A model generated the notes under the pieces. That model worked only from the letters and a program-made list of their open reading frames with translations. It made no database searches and had not been told where the DNA came from. The translations under genes and the position numbers were made by a program. A stretch of 64,000 nucleotides of DNA. It comes from Prunella strophiata (Eukaryota > Chordata > Aves > Passeriformes > Prunellidae). Positions 37,728 through 48,885 of this stretch are shown piece after piece. The stretch covers positions 24,896,597 to 24,960,596 of the forward strand of contig JAZBQD010000001.1 of the NCBI GenBank assembly GCA_036583965.1, read 5' to 3'. Numbering within the stretch: the first letter of the stretch is position 1; every line of letters begins with the position of its first letter.

Positions 37728-40700
37728 GGTAACAATTGGTTTGATCATGGTTTGAATAGCAAACCATAAGGCTCTCACTCCTCTTACATGGCCTCTGGGT
37801 CTATCTCATGTTACTTTTGCTCTTCTGCAGATGTGTGACAGCTTCTGGTTTTGAGACAAGGTAGAAAATACTTGCATGCATTTTGTGGTGGAAGGGAAGG
37901 AAATTTAATAATCTCTTTCAAAAAGCATGAGAGACAAAAGTTATGCCCACCTCACTGTCTCTTTTAGGTGAACTTATTAAATTTTTTTGAAGCTAGAAGG
38001 GATGTTAAAAAGAAAATCTAGCCTACTTAAACACTTGCACTGCTTCAAGGAGAGTTCAAGATAGAGTGCAAGGCACAATTAGCATTGGCCCTGGCAGTGG
38101 CTGTAAAGTGTATGCTTAAAATGAGTCACAGAAAAAAATGTAGCAAGTAGTTTTATTATTACTGTCAAAAATACACTTTATTATTTAAAAAAATAAGTGC
38201 ACAATTTATTCTAATTAGGGCACCTGTTTAAGAGAGGAGCAGGTAAAATAGCAGCAAAGCACTGATGAATTTTTGAATCATGTATTACTTTTATTACCAC
38301 CTGAAGCCCATATTTAACCTCCTGAGTACAGCAATCAGCACAGATGATGTAAGAGGGGACTTCTATATTAGTTGTGCATGAAACATTAATGCCTTCAGGG
38401 GTTGTTTTTTTTTTTTTTTTCAATACACAAGCAAATGGGAAAAAAAAATGCAGAAATAAAGGATACTATGGTAGACAACAAGGAATGAGGTGATAAAACT
38501 AGTGAGAACTGTAGTAAGATAAGGGATGCAGCTGATGAAAGTGTGGTCCAAAGACTGACAAGAGAATGGGTGTGATTAATGAGCCAGTACTGCAATGCCA
38601 ATTGTGCTAGTGAGAGGAACATGGGGAAAAGTGGAGAAATGGGAGCTTCTGGGGCAGAACCTGAGGGTGGGTATCCAGGATGGCAAAAACCACGGTGGAA
38701 TAAAGGATTTAATTGCAATTTCGAAAGTTGAAGGACCTGTGCAAATCAGGGGAAACAGAAAACACTTGTAATGAGATGGAAGCAAGATGGCAAAGCATGG
38801 CTGGAATGGGCACTTCTGGACCCAGACTGCTTAGGGTGAGAATGGTAAAGCAGTTTTGAGGTACAAATTACACTAAAATTGCTATCAACTACAAGTTAAG
38901 GAGAATTAAAAGAAAAGGATAAAAATAGGTCTGTGAATAAATATGATTGAATTGCAAACCCTGCACTAGAGGGCTGAGAAAAGGACTTTGAAATGGGGCT
39001 GCCCTCCAGCACATAAACAATGATGGCTGGGAGCAGGATCAGCCTCTGTGGGAGATGGGGATTTGCAGCTCAAAGACAGGAGCAAAGTAGTTTAGGACAA
39101 GAGGAAAATATTTTAGAGGCCATTGTAAGAGCTGGCTGAGGAAAAAAATGGGCTGGCTGACAGGAGCAGAGCTGGGAGGGCAGTGTGGAAATGGCAGAGA
39201 AACTTTCAAGGGGCCAAGGAGGGAATTTAGTGTTGCAGAAATACCTCAGCTTGTGCAGTGGTGGAAGTGCCTGGACACAGCCAAGTGCCTCCCTAAGTCA
39301 TGGGTTAAGAACAGCAAATTAAGAGGATTAAGAAGGATGTTTGAGGACCCTTTGGGATTGCTCTGTTATGGTAGGGCTGAGTAGCTGAGGCTCTGTGGCA
39401 TTACTGTTGGGGAACAGAGGAATTATTAATAAGCCTAGGGCAGTGCCCATTGTATTAAGGCTCTTGAGTTCAAAATAGCTTTGAAAAGATGTCAGCTACT
39501 CCAGAGCATTTAAATACTAGCAGTGTCCTCAAGTTACAGGTAGAAAAGTCATCTGGAGTTTATTTTAGGAACAACAGAAAAAGCCTTCAAGGCAAAGGGC
39601 TGTGTGTTCACAAGGGTTATGAAATCACTGAAATGAAATTGGGAGTTATGAGTTAAAGTAACACAGAAGAATCTAACAAGAAAATTAAGCTACACTACAA
39701 AAAGTCAGGACAAGGTGATAATTACTTCATCACATTGATCTGGACACCAGTGTGGCTAAAGAAGAGAAAAAACCTTGTTGGTAACATATATGGAAAAGAA
39801 GAAGGAGGCTGCAGATGTTACTCATGGTCCCAGAATAAAATGCCTGTTTTCACCAAGGGAGATTATTGACCCTGAGAACAAAACTGGGCAGCAGATGAGA
39901 TGGAAATACATTCAAGGTAGAAGAAAACCCAGAACAAATCACAGCAAAGAAGGCAGGGAATTTCTGCCATGGCTTGGTCATGTGTTAGAAACCAGCTCTG
40001 GAGGAGGGCATTGAGCTCCAGGTGAGTGCCAGGATATCACTGGGGTACCCCGGGCTGGGCCTGGAGCTGCTGCCTGGGCTAGTTAGAAATGAAAGCTGTT
40101 GTCTCAAAGCACAGTGAGCAGAAGGGGGATGTGCTGGAGCAGTGGGCACCAGACCAAAAACAATAAGCTTGCTGCTGGATAGTTCAGTCATCCTAAGAGG
40201 CAGGCCGTGATAGCAATGATCCAATTGCCTAACACAACAGGGAACTCGGCTCACTGAGCTCTTTGCTGAGTATTTTTCTTTTGTAGCCAATAATGATATT
40301 CATTGCAGGTGTGAGATGCTACTGCTCTGACTTCATTATTCAGTGGCTTAAATGCTTTGACCTAAGTTTCTTGATCCTTGATCCTGTCCTGTCTAAAATG
40401 AAATCTCTACCCAGAAAACACCTTGAAGCAGCACTTCAGAGCTCTGTGACAACCAATGAGCCTTATCAGGTCAATGAATTAAAGCTGTAGCAGAACTTAT
40501 TATCCAGAGCCTTGCAATCAGTGATACAATGTAAAGTCAATTTTAGAAAACTTTCTGTGCATCCAAAAGACACCTCCAGGATATAAAGTTATTCTAGTTT
40601 CTCCTCATTTTTGTACACAAGGTAGTGGAAAATGACTGGAAGGGTTTCTTATATGTCTCTCTTATGATTAATGCATTTGCAGCCATTTGCAAAGTCCTGA

Positions 40701-42477
40701 AACTACACAGATTGTTGAAAATGCTTATTGAATATAAGAAAGCTAAAACCATATAATTTGCCTCAGAGCCTAACCACTGGAGCAGTGGGTTAAATTAAAT
40801 GCAGGACTCTATGCTAACCTGTTTCTCTGAACCTGTCATGTTTCTCTCTGCCACTTGTGGTGGGAGGAGGTCCTCAAAGAAAGGATATTTGGAAACTAAA
40901 CACTGGTTTTGGGTAGGTCAATCAAAACCAGCACACTTGCTGTAGAGCAGGCACTATGTGAGATTTGGGGTGGGATTTTTTTTTATAGTATCTGCATCTT
41001 TTCTTGTCTCTGGAAAGTGTCTGTTCCTAGGTAAGTTTCATTCTTTATGCATTTGTGCATTTATTTTTGGAATTGACTATTTTTATGTGCTCATGTACTA
41101 AAGTTGCTGAGCCTCAGCTATGGACCACACTGCACTGGCCCTCAGTACTTTTGCCCAAATTCAGAAGTGAGACCACAGTAGGACTGTGTAGGTGGCTGTG
41201 CTGAGGGGCTCTGCCTTTCCCAAGGAACCAGAGGTGCTGGCTGCACTTTTGTTGCTGCACAGCTCACTCAGCCCTTGCTTCTTAGCAGAAATTTGCCCAG
41301 CATGCATTGATTCCACACTAAGAATTGTCTGCCTTGTGCTTTTAGGCTGCTTTGGGTCTCCCAGCTGCTTCTCCAGAGCTGGTTTAGGGGAACTGACTCT
41401 CCAAGGAACAGTAAATGCTCTAATACTTTTTGTTCTGGAAACTTCTGTGGGATAACAGCTTGATCAGAAATAAAAACTAATCACAAATGCTGTAAATGAG
41501 CTGATAAATGACCAGCTGAATATTCCTATCTAAGTATTAATTTGATTGTATAACACTGTGGCTCTCTCAGAAAAGCCACACATTTGGATGAGATCAAATG
41601 CTCAAGGTGAAATCAGTAGAAGTAATTTGTGAGCATCTGAAAAGCATCAAGAAGCAGAAATGTTCCACTGTGGTATCAGAGGTTAAGTGCCCTGGCTGGG
41701 AGTGTCCCAGGAATGAAAATCTGTCCACAGCTTAAACCAGAGAGAACATGGAGTATTAAACACAGACTTTTTAATTATCCATCTGTGAAATCTCACAAGC
41801 TGCTGCTGATTATTAACTCTCACACTTACTTGTGGGTGTTCATGGGGCTGCTAAATATATGTTGCACTGCTTTATTTGTTTCAGAAAAAGGGAAGCAAAA
41901 TGGATGGACTAGGAAAATAGAATAAAGATCCTTTAGGCAATTCTTTTTCTGCATCCCAGCAGAGAGCTGAGAGCTCATGGGTTCTGATCCAGATCAGCTG
42001 GGTGTTACAACACAGAAATAAAACATTGTGTTTTGAATGAGAAAATGTGTTGTATAAGTCAAATTAGAATTCTACACTGGATCACAACATTTTAAACCTT
42101 TCAATTTACATTTGTAAGGTGATCCAGCTCAAGAGACATTTGACAATAACTAAAAAATAACCTTTTTGAACACTTACTTCCTGTTAGCTTCTTAATAGAC
42201 TTTTTTTTTTCTTTTCAAAGCTGAAATAAATAAAAGATGGGAAAAAATCAATATGTAAACATGTGGAGAAATTTATTGGCTGAGAGTGTGGGCAGAACTA
42301 ATTTAGATAAGGCTATGCTTATGCAGTAATCCAAGGTTTCAAAATAACCTCCTTTGCAAAAGTTTGACCTTATGAGTAATCCACAGTTGATGAAGGTGTA
42401 CCAGAAAAGTTTACTTCCCTTCTGGTACTTATTGGTTAACTAAAAACATAGGTATTATTTGTTTTAATCAAATTTTC

Positions 42478-42541
42478 TTGGTTTGTTTTTGTTTGGTTTG
42501 TGGTTCTCTTGTTTGTTTGTTTGTGTTTTGGTTTGGTTTTT
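42478..42541. repeat. G/T-rich low-complexity tract with GTTT repeats
   Basis: Almost only G and T on the plus strand, broken by two C bases near 42506-42508. It includes several GTTT units. Confidence 0.85.
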
Positions 42542-43660
42542 ACATTTTGCATTGAAACATTGTAGTTTCCTAGGAGATCGTAGAATGTACCTTCCACACC
42601 TGGCTTCAATAGGAGCTTTGAGAAGAGTGGAATCTGTTTTTCCATGTGCTCACAAGAAAAACACCTGAAACCATTCATTCTGCTCTCCTCTAGACTCCTG
42701 AAAAACCTGAAATACCAGAATGAAGCTACTTCCCCTGTGCCAGTTTTCAGCCAAAATGCTCTTCCTGGAACAAGATACTGGTCAGAAAACTGGTATCCCA
42801 TTTAGAGGCTTTATTTGGAGTTATGTAGAAGAAAGCATTTTTATCCCCATGGTTTCAGCTTTATGAAAGTTCAGTAGTGAGGACTTTTTTGAGACAAACA
42901 GTTCATTAAAAGAACTTAGAGTGTGATCCTTTATAAATAATTTTTCCATTTGAAGACAGAGCTTTAGGCAAGGCTCTATTTCAGCAAAAGGCAGGATTGA
43001 TAAAGCCTTCATAGAGGGACTTTAACAAGATATGTGCTAAAACCTGTGCTAAACTGTGTGCTGTTGGACTCTGGGCTCTGTTTGGGCTCAAAATCTCCAA
43101 TCCTTTATGTCAGCCCAGCCTGTGGGTTTCCAGCTGAAGCCTGGCTTTCCTGGGATCAGTCTGCAATACAATAAACACAGCATTTCCCACTGGCCTGTCA
43201 GGGAGGAATAGTGGGGGTAAATACAGGAATTAGTTCTGTGATGGCTCTGAAAAGCTTTGTAGCCAATGGGAGCAGCTGGGCTCTTGTTCTATCTCATTTA
43301 TTCAATAAGTTTGGAATTGCAAACTCTGTTTCTGGTCCTTCACTTGTGCTGTTTATGACTTGCTAGCACCTCCCAAGCAGCCAGGAGGCAGCTGCTGCTT
43401 TCTGCACCTTTCTCACCTGCATTTCCCATCAGCCTGGACAAGTGGCCAGGATGCTGCAGGTCACTGCTTTCCATGTGCTGTCCTTGCAGCTGAATGAGAG
43501 GGAAAAGGTGAGGAGATCCAGCTCTGCACAGCCATGATGGTGTTTGAAGGGGCAGCTCTCACATTCTGGGTGATCTGGGGCTGTTCAGTCCTGAGGCAGG
43601 CAGCAGGGTGTTTTCACTGTGTGTTGCAGCAAGTTGGAGACAGCAGGAAGGTGGCTAAAT

Positions 43661-43715
43661 GAATAATACAGAATTAGCTAGGTTGGGAAAGACCTTTGAG
43701 ATCATCAAGTCCAAG
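43661..43715 (-). mobile_element. CR1-type LINE 3' end fragment
   Basis: Read on the plus strand this is the reverse complement of a typical bird CR1 3' terminus. An AATAATACAGAATTAG block stands in for the usual short terminal repeat, and GGTTGGGAAAGACC with GATCATCAAGTCCAA follows. These are the most conserved 3' untranslated blocks of CR1 elements, so the insertion is on the minus strand with its 3' end near 43661. To the right (43716-43870) the sequence continues without a clear CR1 match that I can recognise. The copy is therefore either very short or its 5' part belongs to a diverged subfamily. CR1 is the dominant LINE of birds and other reptiles, which supports the organism call. Confidence 0.6.
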
Positions 43716-46390
43716 CTTTTCATGTCTTGGCAAGGAAGATGTGTGGAATTCCTCATTCCAGGCAGTGCACAGATTGTGTGAATTGCCATTGTAAATATTC
43801 ACAATGTATTCCTGCCATGCTCCTGAGCCTTCCAACTCCCACAGAATAAAGGAATTGTTCTTGTGGAGCTGATGAAGGAATTTGTATGGATGCAAGATGC
43901 TGGTTTGGAAGCTTTCAACAGGGACACTCCTTTTCCTTCTGCTTCCAGGAGAGGTCAGGGAGTTAATCTATACACAAGGCATCCCAATTGCTGCTTGAAA
44001 TCATGAAACAATTGTATCTGACAATCCACCTTTTAAAATCTTTTCAGATTGGGGTAAAAAAAAGCAAAAACAACAATCAATGATTCATGGAAATTGTTAC
44101 ACCTTTCAAGAATCATTACAGACCCAGGGTATCAGACCCAGAAAGATACTTGTTTATGCAAGAAGTATAAGGACAAATAAGGTAAGAGTATTGCTTTAGT
44201 AGGGCTCGCCTCATAGATCAGCATCCCTAGGATTTTATTAATTGTCTGAGTGGCTGTGCAAACTTTATGAAACTTTAGCATTTAAAACTCAAGTAAAAAT
44301 GAGTAATATTTAATTGGTGTCTTTTTCTATACCATACTGGGCCTGTCACCACTGATTTTAAATAAATGACTAGACTAGCAAAAATCTTAAATTTTCTCAC
44401 ATCCTCTGCTGCCTCATTATAAAGACATTTCAGACAAGAATATATATTTTTTTCCAAGTCCTTTTATTTCCTCAGATAGTAACAAGCAGTGGTGGGGGAG
44501 AGGCTCCTTGGCTGAACCTGTCAGCCATTTATGGGAGAACATGAATCTCGACTTATCAACAGAGTCATCAGATCTCTCAAAACTTAAGTTCTGGCTTGGG
44601 TAATATACACATATTATTTCAGACCACTGACTAGAAGCTATATTATCAGAAGAGGAGAGGAGCTTGAGATCTGTTTCCTTCACACATTGGCAATGGAAAA
44701 ATCACTTTATTTTTTATGTTCTTTCACACTTCTCGAAACAAAAATTCTCTCACAGATGTTTTGTTCAGAGCTCAGCTTGATGGGAAAAGACATATGTGGG
44801 GAACACATGAACCAGCATTTTCACATTCAGACTTGTTTACTGCCACATGCTGTGGAAAGTCTTGGCCAGAAGGTAAGGGGCTTTGCCACCAGACAGTGAC
44901 AGAAGTGTGACTCTCTGTGATTATTTCCCTCTGGTTCTAGTACTAGGAATTTCTGCAGTTTTCTTTTCACTCCTGTACATCTGTGTGAGGAGAGACACTC
45001 CAGCAGGAGTGAAAGCAGCACTGGGAGGGTTCAGTGAATTCAGCCCTTGGGTTTCCCTGGTGGAGACTGGGCACTGGGAGGGAGCCTGGCTGCTGATGGG
45101 CGTGTGAGGAGCTCTCCAATCCACTGCTTCCCTCAGAGATGGGCACTTACAGTTCTCTCCTATGGCTGCAATCCCAAAATGACTAATTCCCTAGAGCTAT
45201 GCTGTCAGTGTCAGTCATGGGAATGAAATGGTTTCCTGCAGGAATGGGGGGAGCTCAGTTCACCATGGCAAAGCCCATCTCAGAGGTCCCTCAGCAGCAG
45301 AGCATTGCCACAGGCATCACAGGATGTGGGAGCTCAGCAGAGTTCCCACAAATCCTTTTAGGATTACTAATCTTGTAAAGGTCATAAATCCCAGCCTGGG
45401 ACAGCTGTGAGAATGCCAGTCCCAGATGTTTGCTCGAGCAGTTCAGCCCTATTTAGCAAGAGAAAGGTTGCTGCTGATTTGAGGGCCCTTCAGTGGCTGG
45501 CCCCATGAAGAATGGTTGCTGAAGGGAGGGCACTCAGCCACACCATGGGGTTCCCCCTGAAATCACTGAGGGGCTCTTTGTCACTGGAATTTCTTGTTAT
45601 CCCATGCCAAAGTTGTAAAATCTCAATCTCGGAAAAGCATCACTGCCTATAACCCTACTAATGTCAGATATTGTTTGTGCTGCTTTGGGAAGTCCCTGTA
45701 ATGGGGCTGGAGAGGGCTGTGGGGCATTGTGCACGACTTTTCTCCTGCCTTTTGCACAACCATGGGCTGCCTCTGCCTGGGAGCCTAGAGCATCTAAATA
45801 GCAGCAACTCTGTAAAGTGCTGCTCTTTCATTAACTCCCAGTATTAACATTTGCTATCCTTCATGGGGAGCTGGAAAAAGGAATTCTAACATAAAGAACT
45901 TGAATATCTGAATTTGCAGAGACAGAGCAATTGCTCTCACTCTCTGTCCTTTCCTAACTACAACCCTGAGTCAGGGTCTTTCTGAGCTGATTGCATTCCA
46001 TGCATTATTTCAAAGTGTTCCTTTGTCTTTTCCATCTCATATTGGGGATGCAAAATCATGGTTTCCCCTCTAAGAAAATCCTCAATTTCTCATTTCTTAT
46101 TGTATTCAGGTTCCACTGAAGTGTTTTCAGACCAAAAAAGCAGAAATTTACAGTGACAGTAGAACTGGAAGCATTTATTATCAAAATATTTTGCTTCTGG
46201 GTTCCAGGACAGGAGGAAATTGTTCTTTGTTTATTTTCCTTGAGATCATAATTACTACGCTGATAATCCCTCATTTTCAAATTCACCATTTTCCTGTAGG
46301 TATATTCATTTTTATCATCACTGTTTGGCCAGTTCAATCAACTGTTCCTGTAGGATATTTTTCTGTGTTTCTGTGTATTTCTTAGTGAGG
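43716..46390. other. Noncoding stretch, no gene seen
   Basis: Unique sequence. The first 150 bases may be the diverged 5' part of the adjoining CR1 copy. A GC-richer interval runs from about 44880 to 45560. No supported exon is visible. Confidence 0.5.
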
Positions 46391-46784
46391 AAAACAAAAA
46401 ACAAAACAAAAACAAAAAAAAAAAAAAAAAAAACAAAAACAAAACAAAACAAAAAAAAAAAAAAACAAAAAAAAAAAAAAACAAAAACAAAACAAAAAAA
46501 AAAAAAAAAAAAACAAAAACAAAACAAAAAAAAAAAAAAACAAAACAAAAAAAAAAAAAACAAAACAAAACAAAAAAAAAAAAAAAAAAAAAAAACAAAA
46601 CAAAACAAAAAAAAAAAAAAAACAAAAACAAAACAAAACAAAAAAAAAAAAAAAAAACAAAAACAAAACAAAACAAAAAAAAAAAAAAAAAAAAAAAACA
46701 AAACAAAACAAAAAAAAAAAAAAACAAAAACAAAACAAAAAAAAAAAAAACAAAACAAAAAAAAAAAAAACAAAACAAAACAAA

Positions 46785-46815
<31 letters not shown>

Positions 46816-46935
46816 AAAAAAAAAAAAAAACAAAAACAAAACAAAACAAAAAAAAAAAAAACAAAAACAAAACAAAACAAAAAAAAAAAAAAAAAACAAA
46901 AACAAAACAAACAAAAACCAAACCCAACACCACAC
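46391..46935. repeat. 545-base A/C-only array with higher-order block structure
   Basis: Every base on the plus strand is A or C. The spacing between C bases is not random: short runs of 5, 4 and 4 A separated by single C alternate with long runs of 14-24 A. Written as A-run lengths, it reads 20, 5-4-4, 15, 15, 5-4, 20, 5-4, 15, 4, 14, 4-4, 24, 4-4, 16, 5-4-4, 18, 5-4-4, 24, 4-4, 15, 5-4, 14, 4, 14, 4-4, 14, 16, 17, 5-4-4, 14, 5-4-4, 18 and 5-4-3. That makes about 14 variable blocks of roughly 20-40 bases. It is best described as a minisatellite whose unit is a short spaced-C motif plus a length-variable A run. The long frames through it (Lys/Asn/Thr/Gln on plus, Phe/Cys/Leu on minus) come from composition alone. 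Confidence 0.95.
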
Positions 46936-47842
46936 TTTCAATAATGTATCAGAAATCTCAGGAGGCTGAAAAAGCCCCATATCTCTCTTTTTTGTTAGTT
47001 TAGAAATAAAATACCAGAATAGAGCAGCTTCTCCCTCCAAACTCAATACAATTTATTTAATAGGGTATCCTATTGCAAATAATTTAAATACATAGAAAAT
47101 AAATATTAGATTTATATAAACAAGCAGGTTGAGTAACCTGAAGGGAGAGTAAACTGAAATAATCTTATCACAGGCACAATTTAGACTTTGTTTTGGTTTA
47201 CTTTAGAAGAGATATATTTTTAAGTTATGCTATATTAAGGATTTCTTTGCACATCATTTAACATTAAAATATAAAATAAACAAGCAAGGTAATGTCTTAT
47301 TTAAATATTCATAAGTGGCTGACTCTGTGTCTGTGAATGCTTCCAGAGCCATGCTGTATCTCTAAGGAGATGAAAAACAATTTATTATTAGTGCATATTC
47401 TTATAATCTAAATATCACCCCAGAACACAAAGTTTTGGCAGAACAAAGTCTGTCTTGCACACTCTGCCAGGAAAAGGATTGTCAGGAGATATTTGCTTGT
47501 TCTCTGTTGTGTGTTCTTAACCTGATGAAAGGCAAGGTGACCATTTTCCCATGCCTAGAACTTCATGGTTTCAAGAAGTCACCAGGAGTCTCAAATATGT
47601 CTTCTGGTGGTCACCATGTTTTCTAAAGGAAGTACATAAACTAAATCAGGAGAAACTGTCTCTTTACCCCCTTCCTGAAATGAAAATGGCAGCATATATG
47701 CTGCTTCAAGACCAGCAGAGAGTAATGATTATAGTGGATCATATTTTGTATTTCTGAAAAGAGAAAACAACTGCACTTGGGTTGTTTTTTTTGGGGGGGG
47801 ATATATTTTTTAAGCCAGTAGCAAAACAACTCTTCTTTCAAG
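46936..47842. other. AT-rich noncoding sequence, no gene seen
   Basis: Strongly AT-rich between about 47040 and 47430. The frame ending at 47757 has a somewhat protein-like tail (PEMKMAAYMLLQ, then a hydrophobic end), but without splice or homology support I do not call it. A G run lies at 47792-47800. Confidence 0.5.
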
Positions 47843-47994
47843 GAGAATTTAATATTTTTGAAGATAAAAATCTAAGGGCTGAGAAATATCTTATTTCCTC
47901 ACTTCAGAGTCGAAAAAACCTATCGGAAGAACTTGGAAAATTACAACATATTCAATGTTTGATCCATTCCGTTCTCAGCCTTAAAAAGAAATGA
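47843..47994 (+). CDS. Candidate terminal coding exon of an unrecognised gene
   Basis: The left edge is a pyrimidine-rich stretch ending in CAAG (47831-47842), an acceptable 3' splice site. The open frame continues to a TGA at 47992-47994, about 50 codons, and would enter after one base of a split codon. The translation is rich in Lys, Glu, Arg and Leu (for example LRAEKYLISSLQ and LSEELGKLQHIQ) and looks like a short helical or coiled-coil C-terminus, unlike the Cys/Phe/Ser-rich chance frames elsewhere. Three CpG are kept within about 60 bases of otherwise CpG-poor DNA. Overlapping AATAAA signals lie at 48094-48103, about 100 bases after the stop, as expected for a last exon. I do not recognise the protein and see no upstream exon. 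This could still be a chance frame. Confidence 0.25.
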
Positions 47995-48093
47995 TTAAAA
48001 ATTCATTTTGAAGTTAGCTTTGCATGTACCCTGTAGATGCAAGCCTGGTTGACAGAGTGGGTTCAGATTTGTAGACATCTTTGTACATGTAAG

Positions 48094-48103
48094 AATAAAT
48101 AAA
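48094..48103 (+). terminator. Overlapping AATAAA polyadenylation signals
   Basis: AATAAATAAA gives two overlapping signals about 100 bases after the stop of the candidate exon. AATAAA is frequent by chance in AT-rich DNA, so its value is only in its position. Confidence 0.3.
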
Positions 48104-48845
48104 CAAGAGGGCTAAGAATAGAGAGAAAGTGCAAACCCGTTTGTTGGGCTTTGCTGACAAACTCTCAGGAGTGGCATGGAATACATTGGACCTGATGCAA
48201 ATTTGTCATGGGGAGGTGACTTTAAATATTTAATGTGGTTTACAGGGCAGCTTTCTCATTAGGGATTAAAACAGATAATGTCATTTACTTTGCCTGTGTA
48301 GCTTCTTTAGATAAGTTACTTCTGAATTTTACTGCTTCCAATACTCCTAAGATGAAACCTAGAATAAGCCATAACCTCTGGTAGCTGGGTAATGATTCAT
48401 TCTTGTACCTTTACATGGTACTTGCAGTGCTCTTGTGGAAATTGAAATGCCCAGGTTGATCCTTTCTAGCAGAAAGTGAGTGGCAGAGGCTTGGTCACTC
48501 CTGGAAACATTCTGTCAGGGAAGGAATTCACAGTCAGACACACAAGTCCTGCCCTCTGCCAGTGTGTTCACTGCAAAGTGAAATCATTCTGAGAGTGCTG
48601 CACTTCTGAGGGGCTACTGCAGTTCAGAGAACTGACTCAATGCTGGTTTTGAGGACTTTATGTTCTCAGTTAATGGAAAAATGCCATAATTGGCAGACTT
48701 AGCAGGAGAAAAGCAACATTAACTGAGAATGCTTTCAAGTAGCCCATTTATTTATTGTTCTTAAACTCCTTCATAAAATAAGAGAAGTGCCCCATCAGAA
48801 GCTTAACATTATTCTATTACAAAACACATTTTGGCCATAGTATTT

Positions 48846-48849
<4 letters not shown>

Positions 48850-48885
<36 letters not shown>
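48850..48885. repeat. Poly(T) tract, 36 bases
   Basis: The longest uninterrupted homopolymer in the window. It adjoins unique sequence on both sides, and no element body can be recognised. Confidence 0.96.

Larger units (their letters stand above)
37089..43660. other. Noncoding stretch, partly purine-skewed, no gene seen
   Basis: A 29-base T run lies at 37699-37727 and another T run at about 38406-38420. From about 38420 to 39970 the plus strand is visibly richer in A and G than C and T. A G/T-rich tract lies at 42478-42541. A good 5' splice-donor-like string (CAGGTGAGTG) lies at 40018-40027, but no supported coding frame runs into it. Confidence 0.55.

Noticed and set aside
40018..40027. 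CAGGTGAGTG as a 5' splice donor
   Set aside because: It is a good consensus match, but the frame upstream already ends in a stop at 40014 and has no recognisable protein.
46325..47046. Open frames of 183-242 codons over the A/C array on both strands
   Set aside because: The residues (Lys/Gln/Asn/Thr on plus, Phe/Cys/Leu/Val on minus) follow directly from an A/C-only template with no stops.
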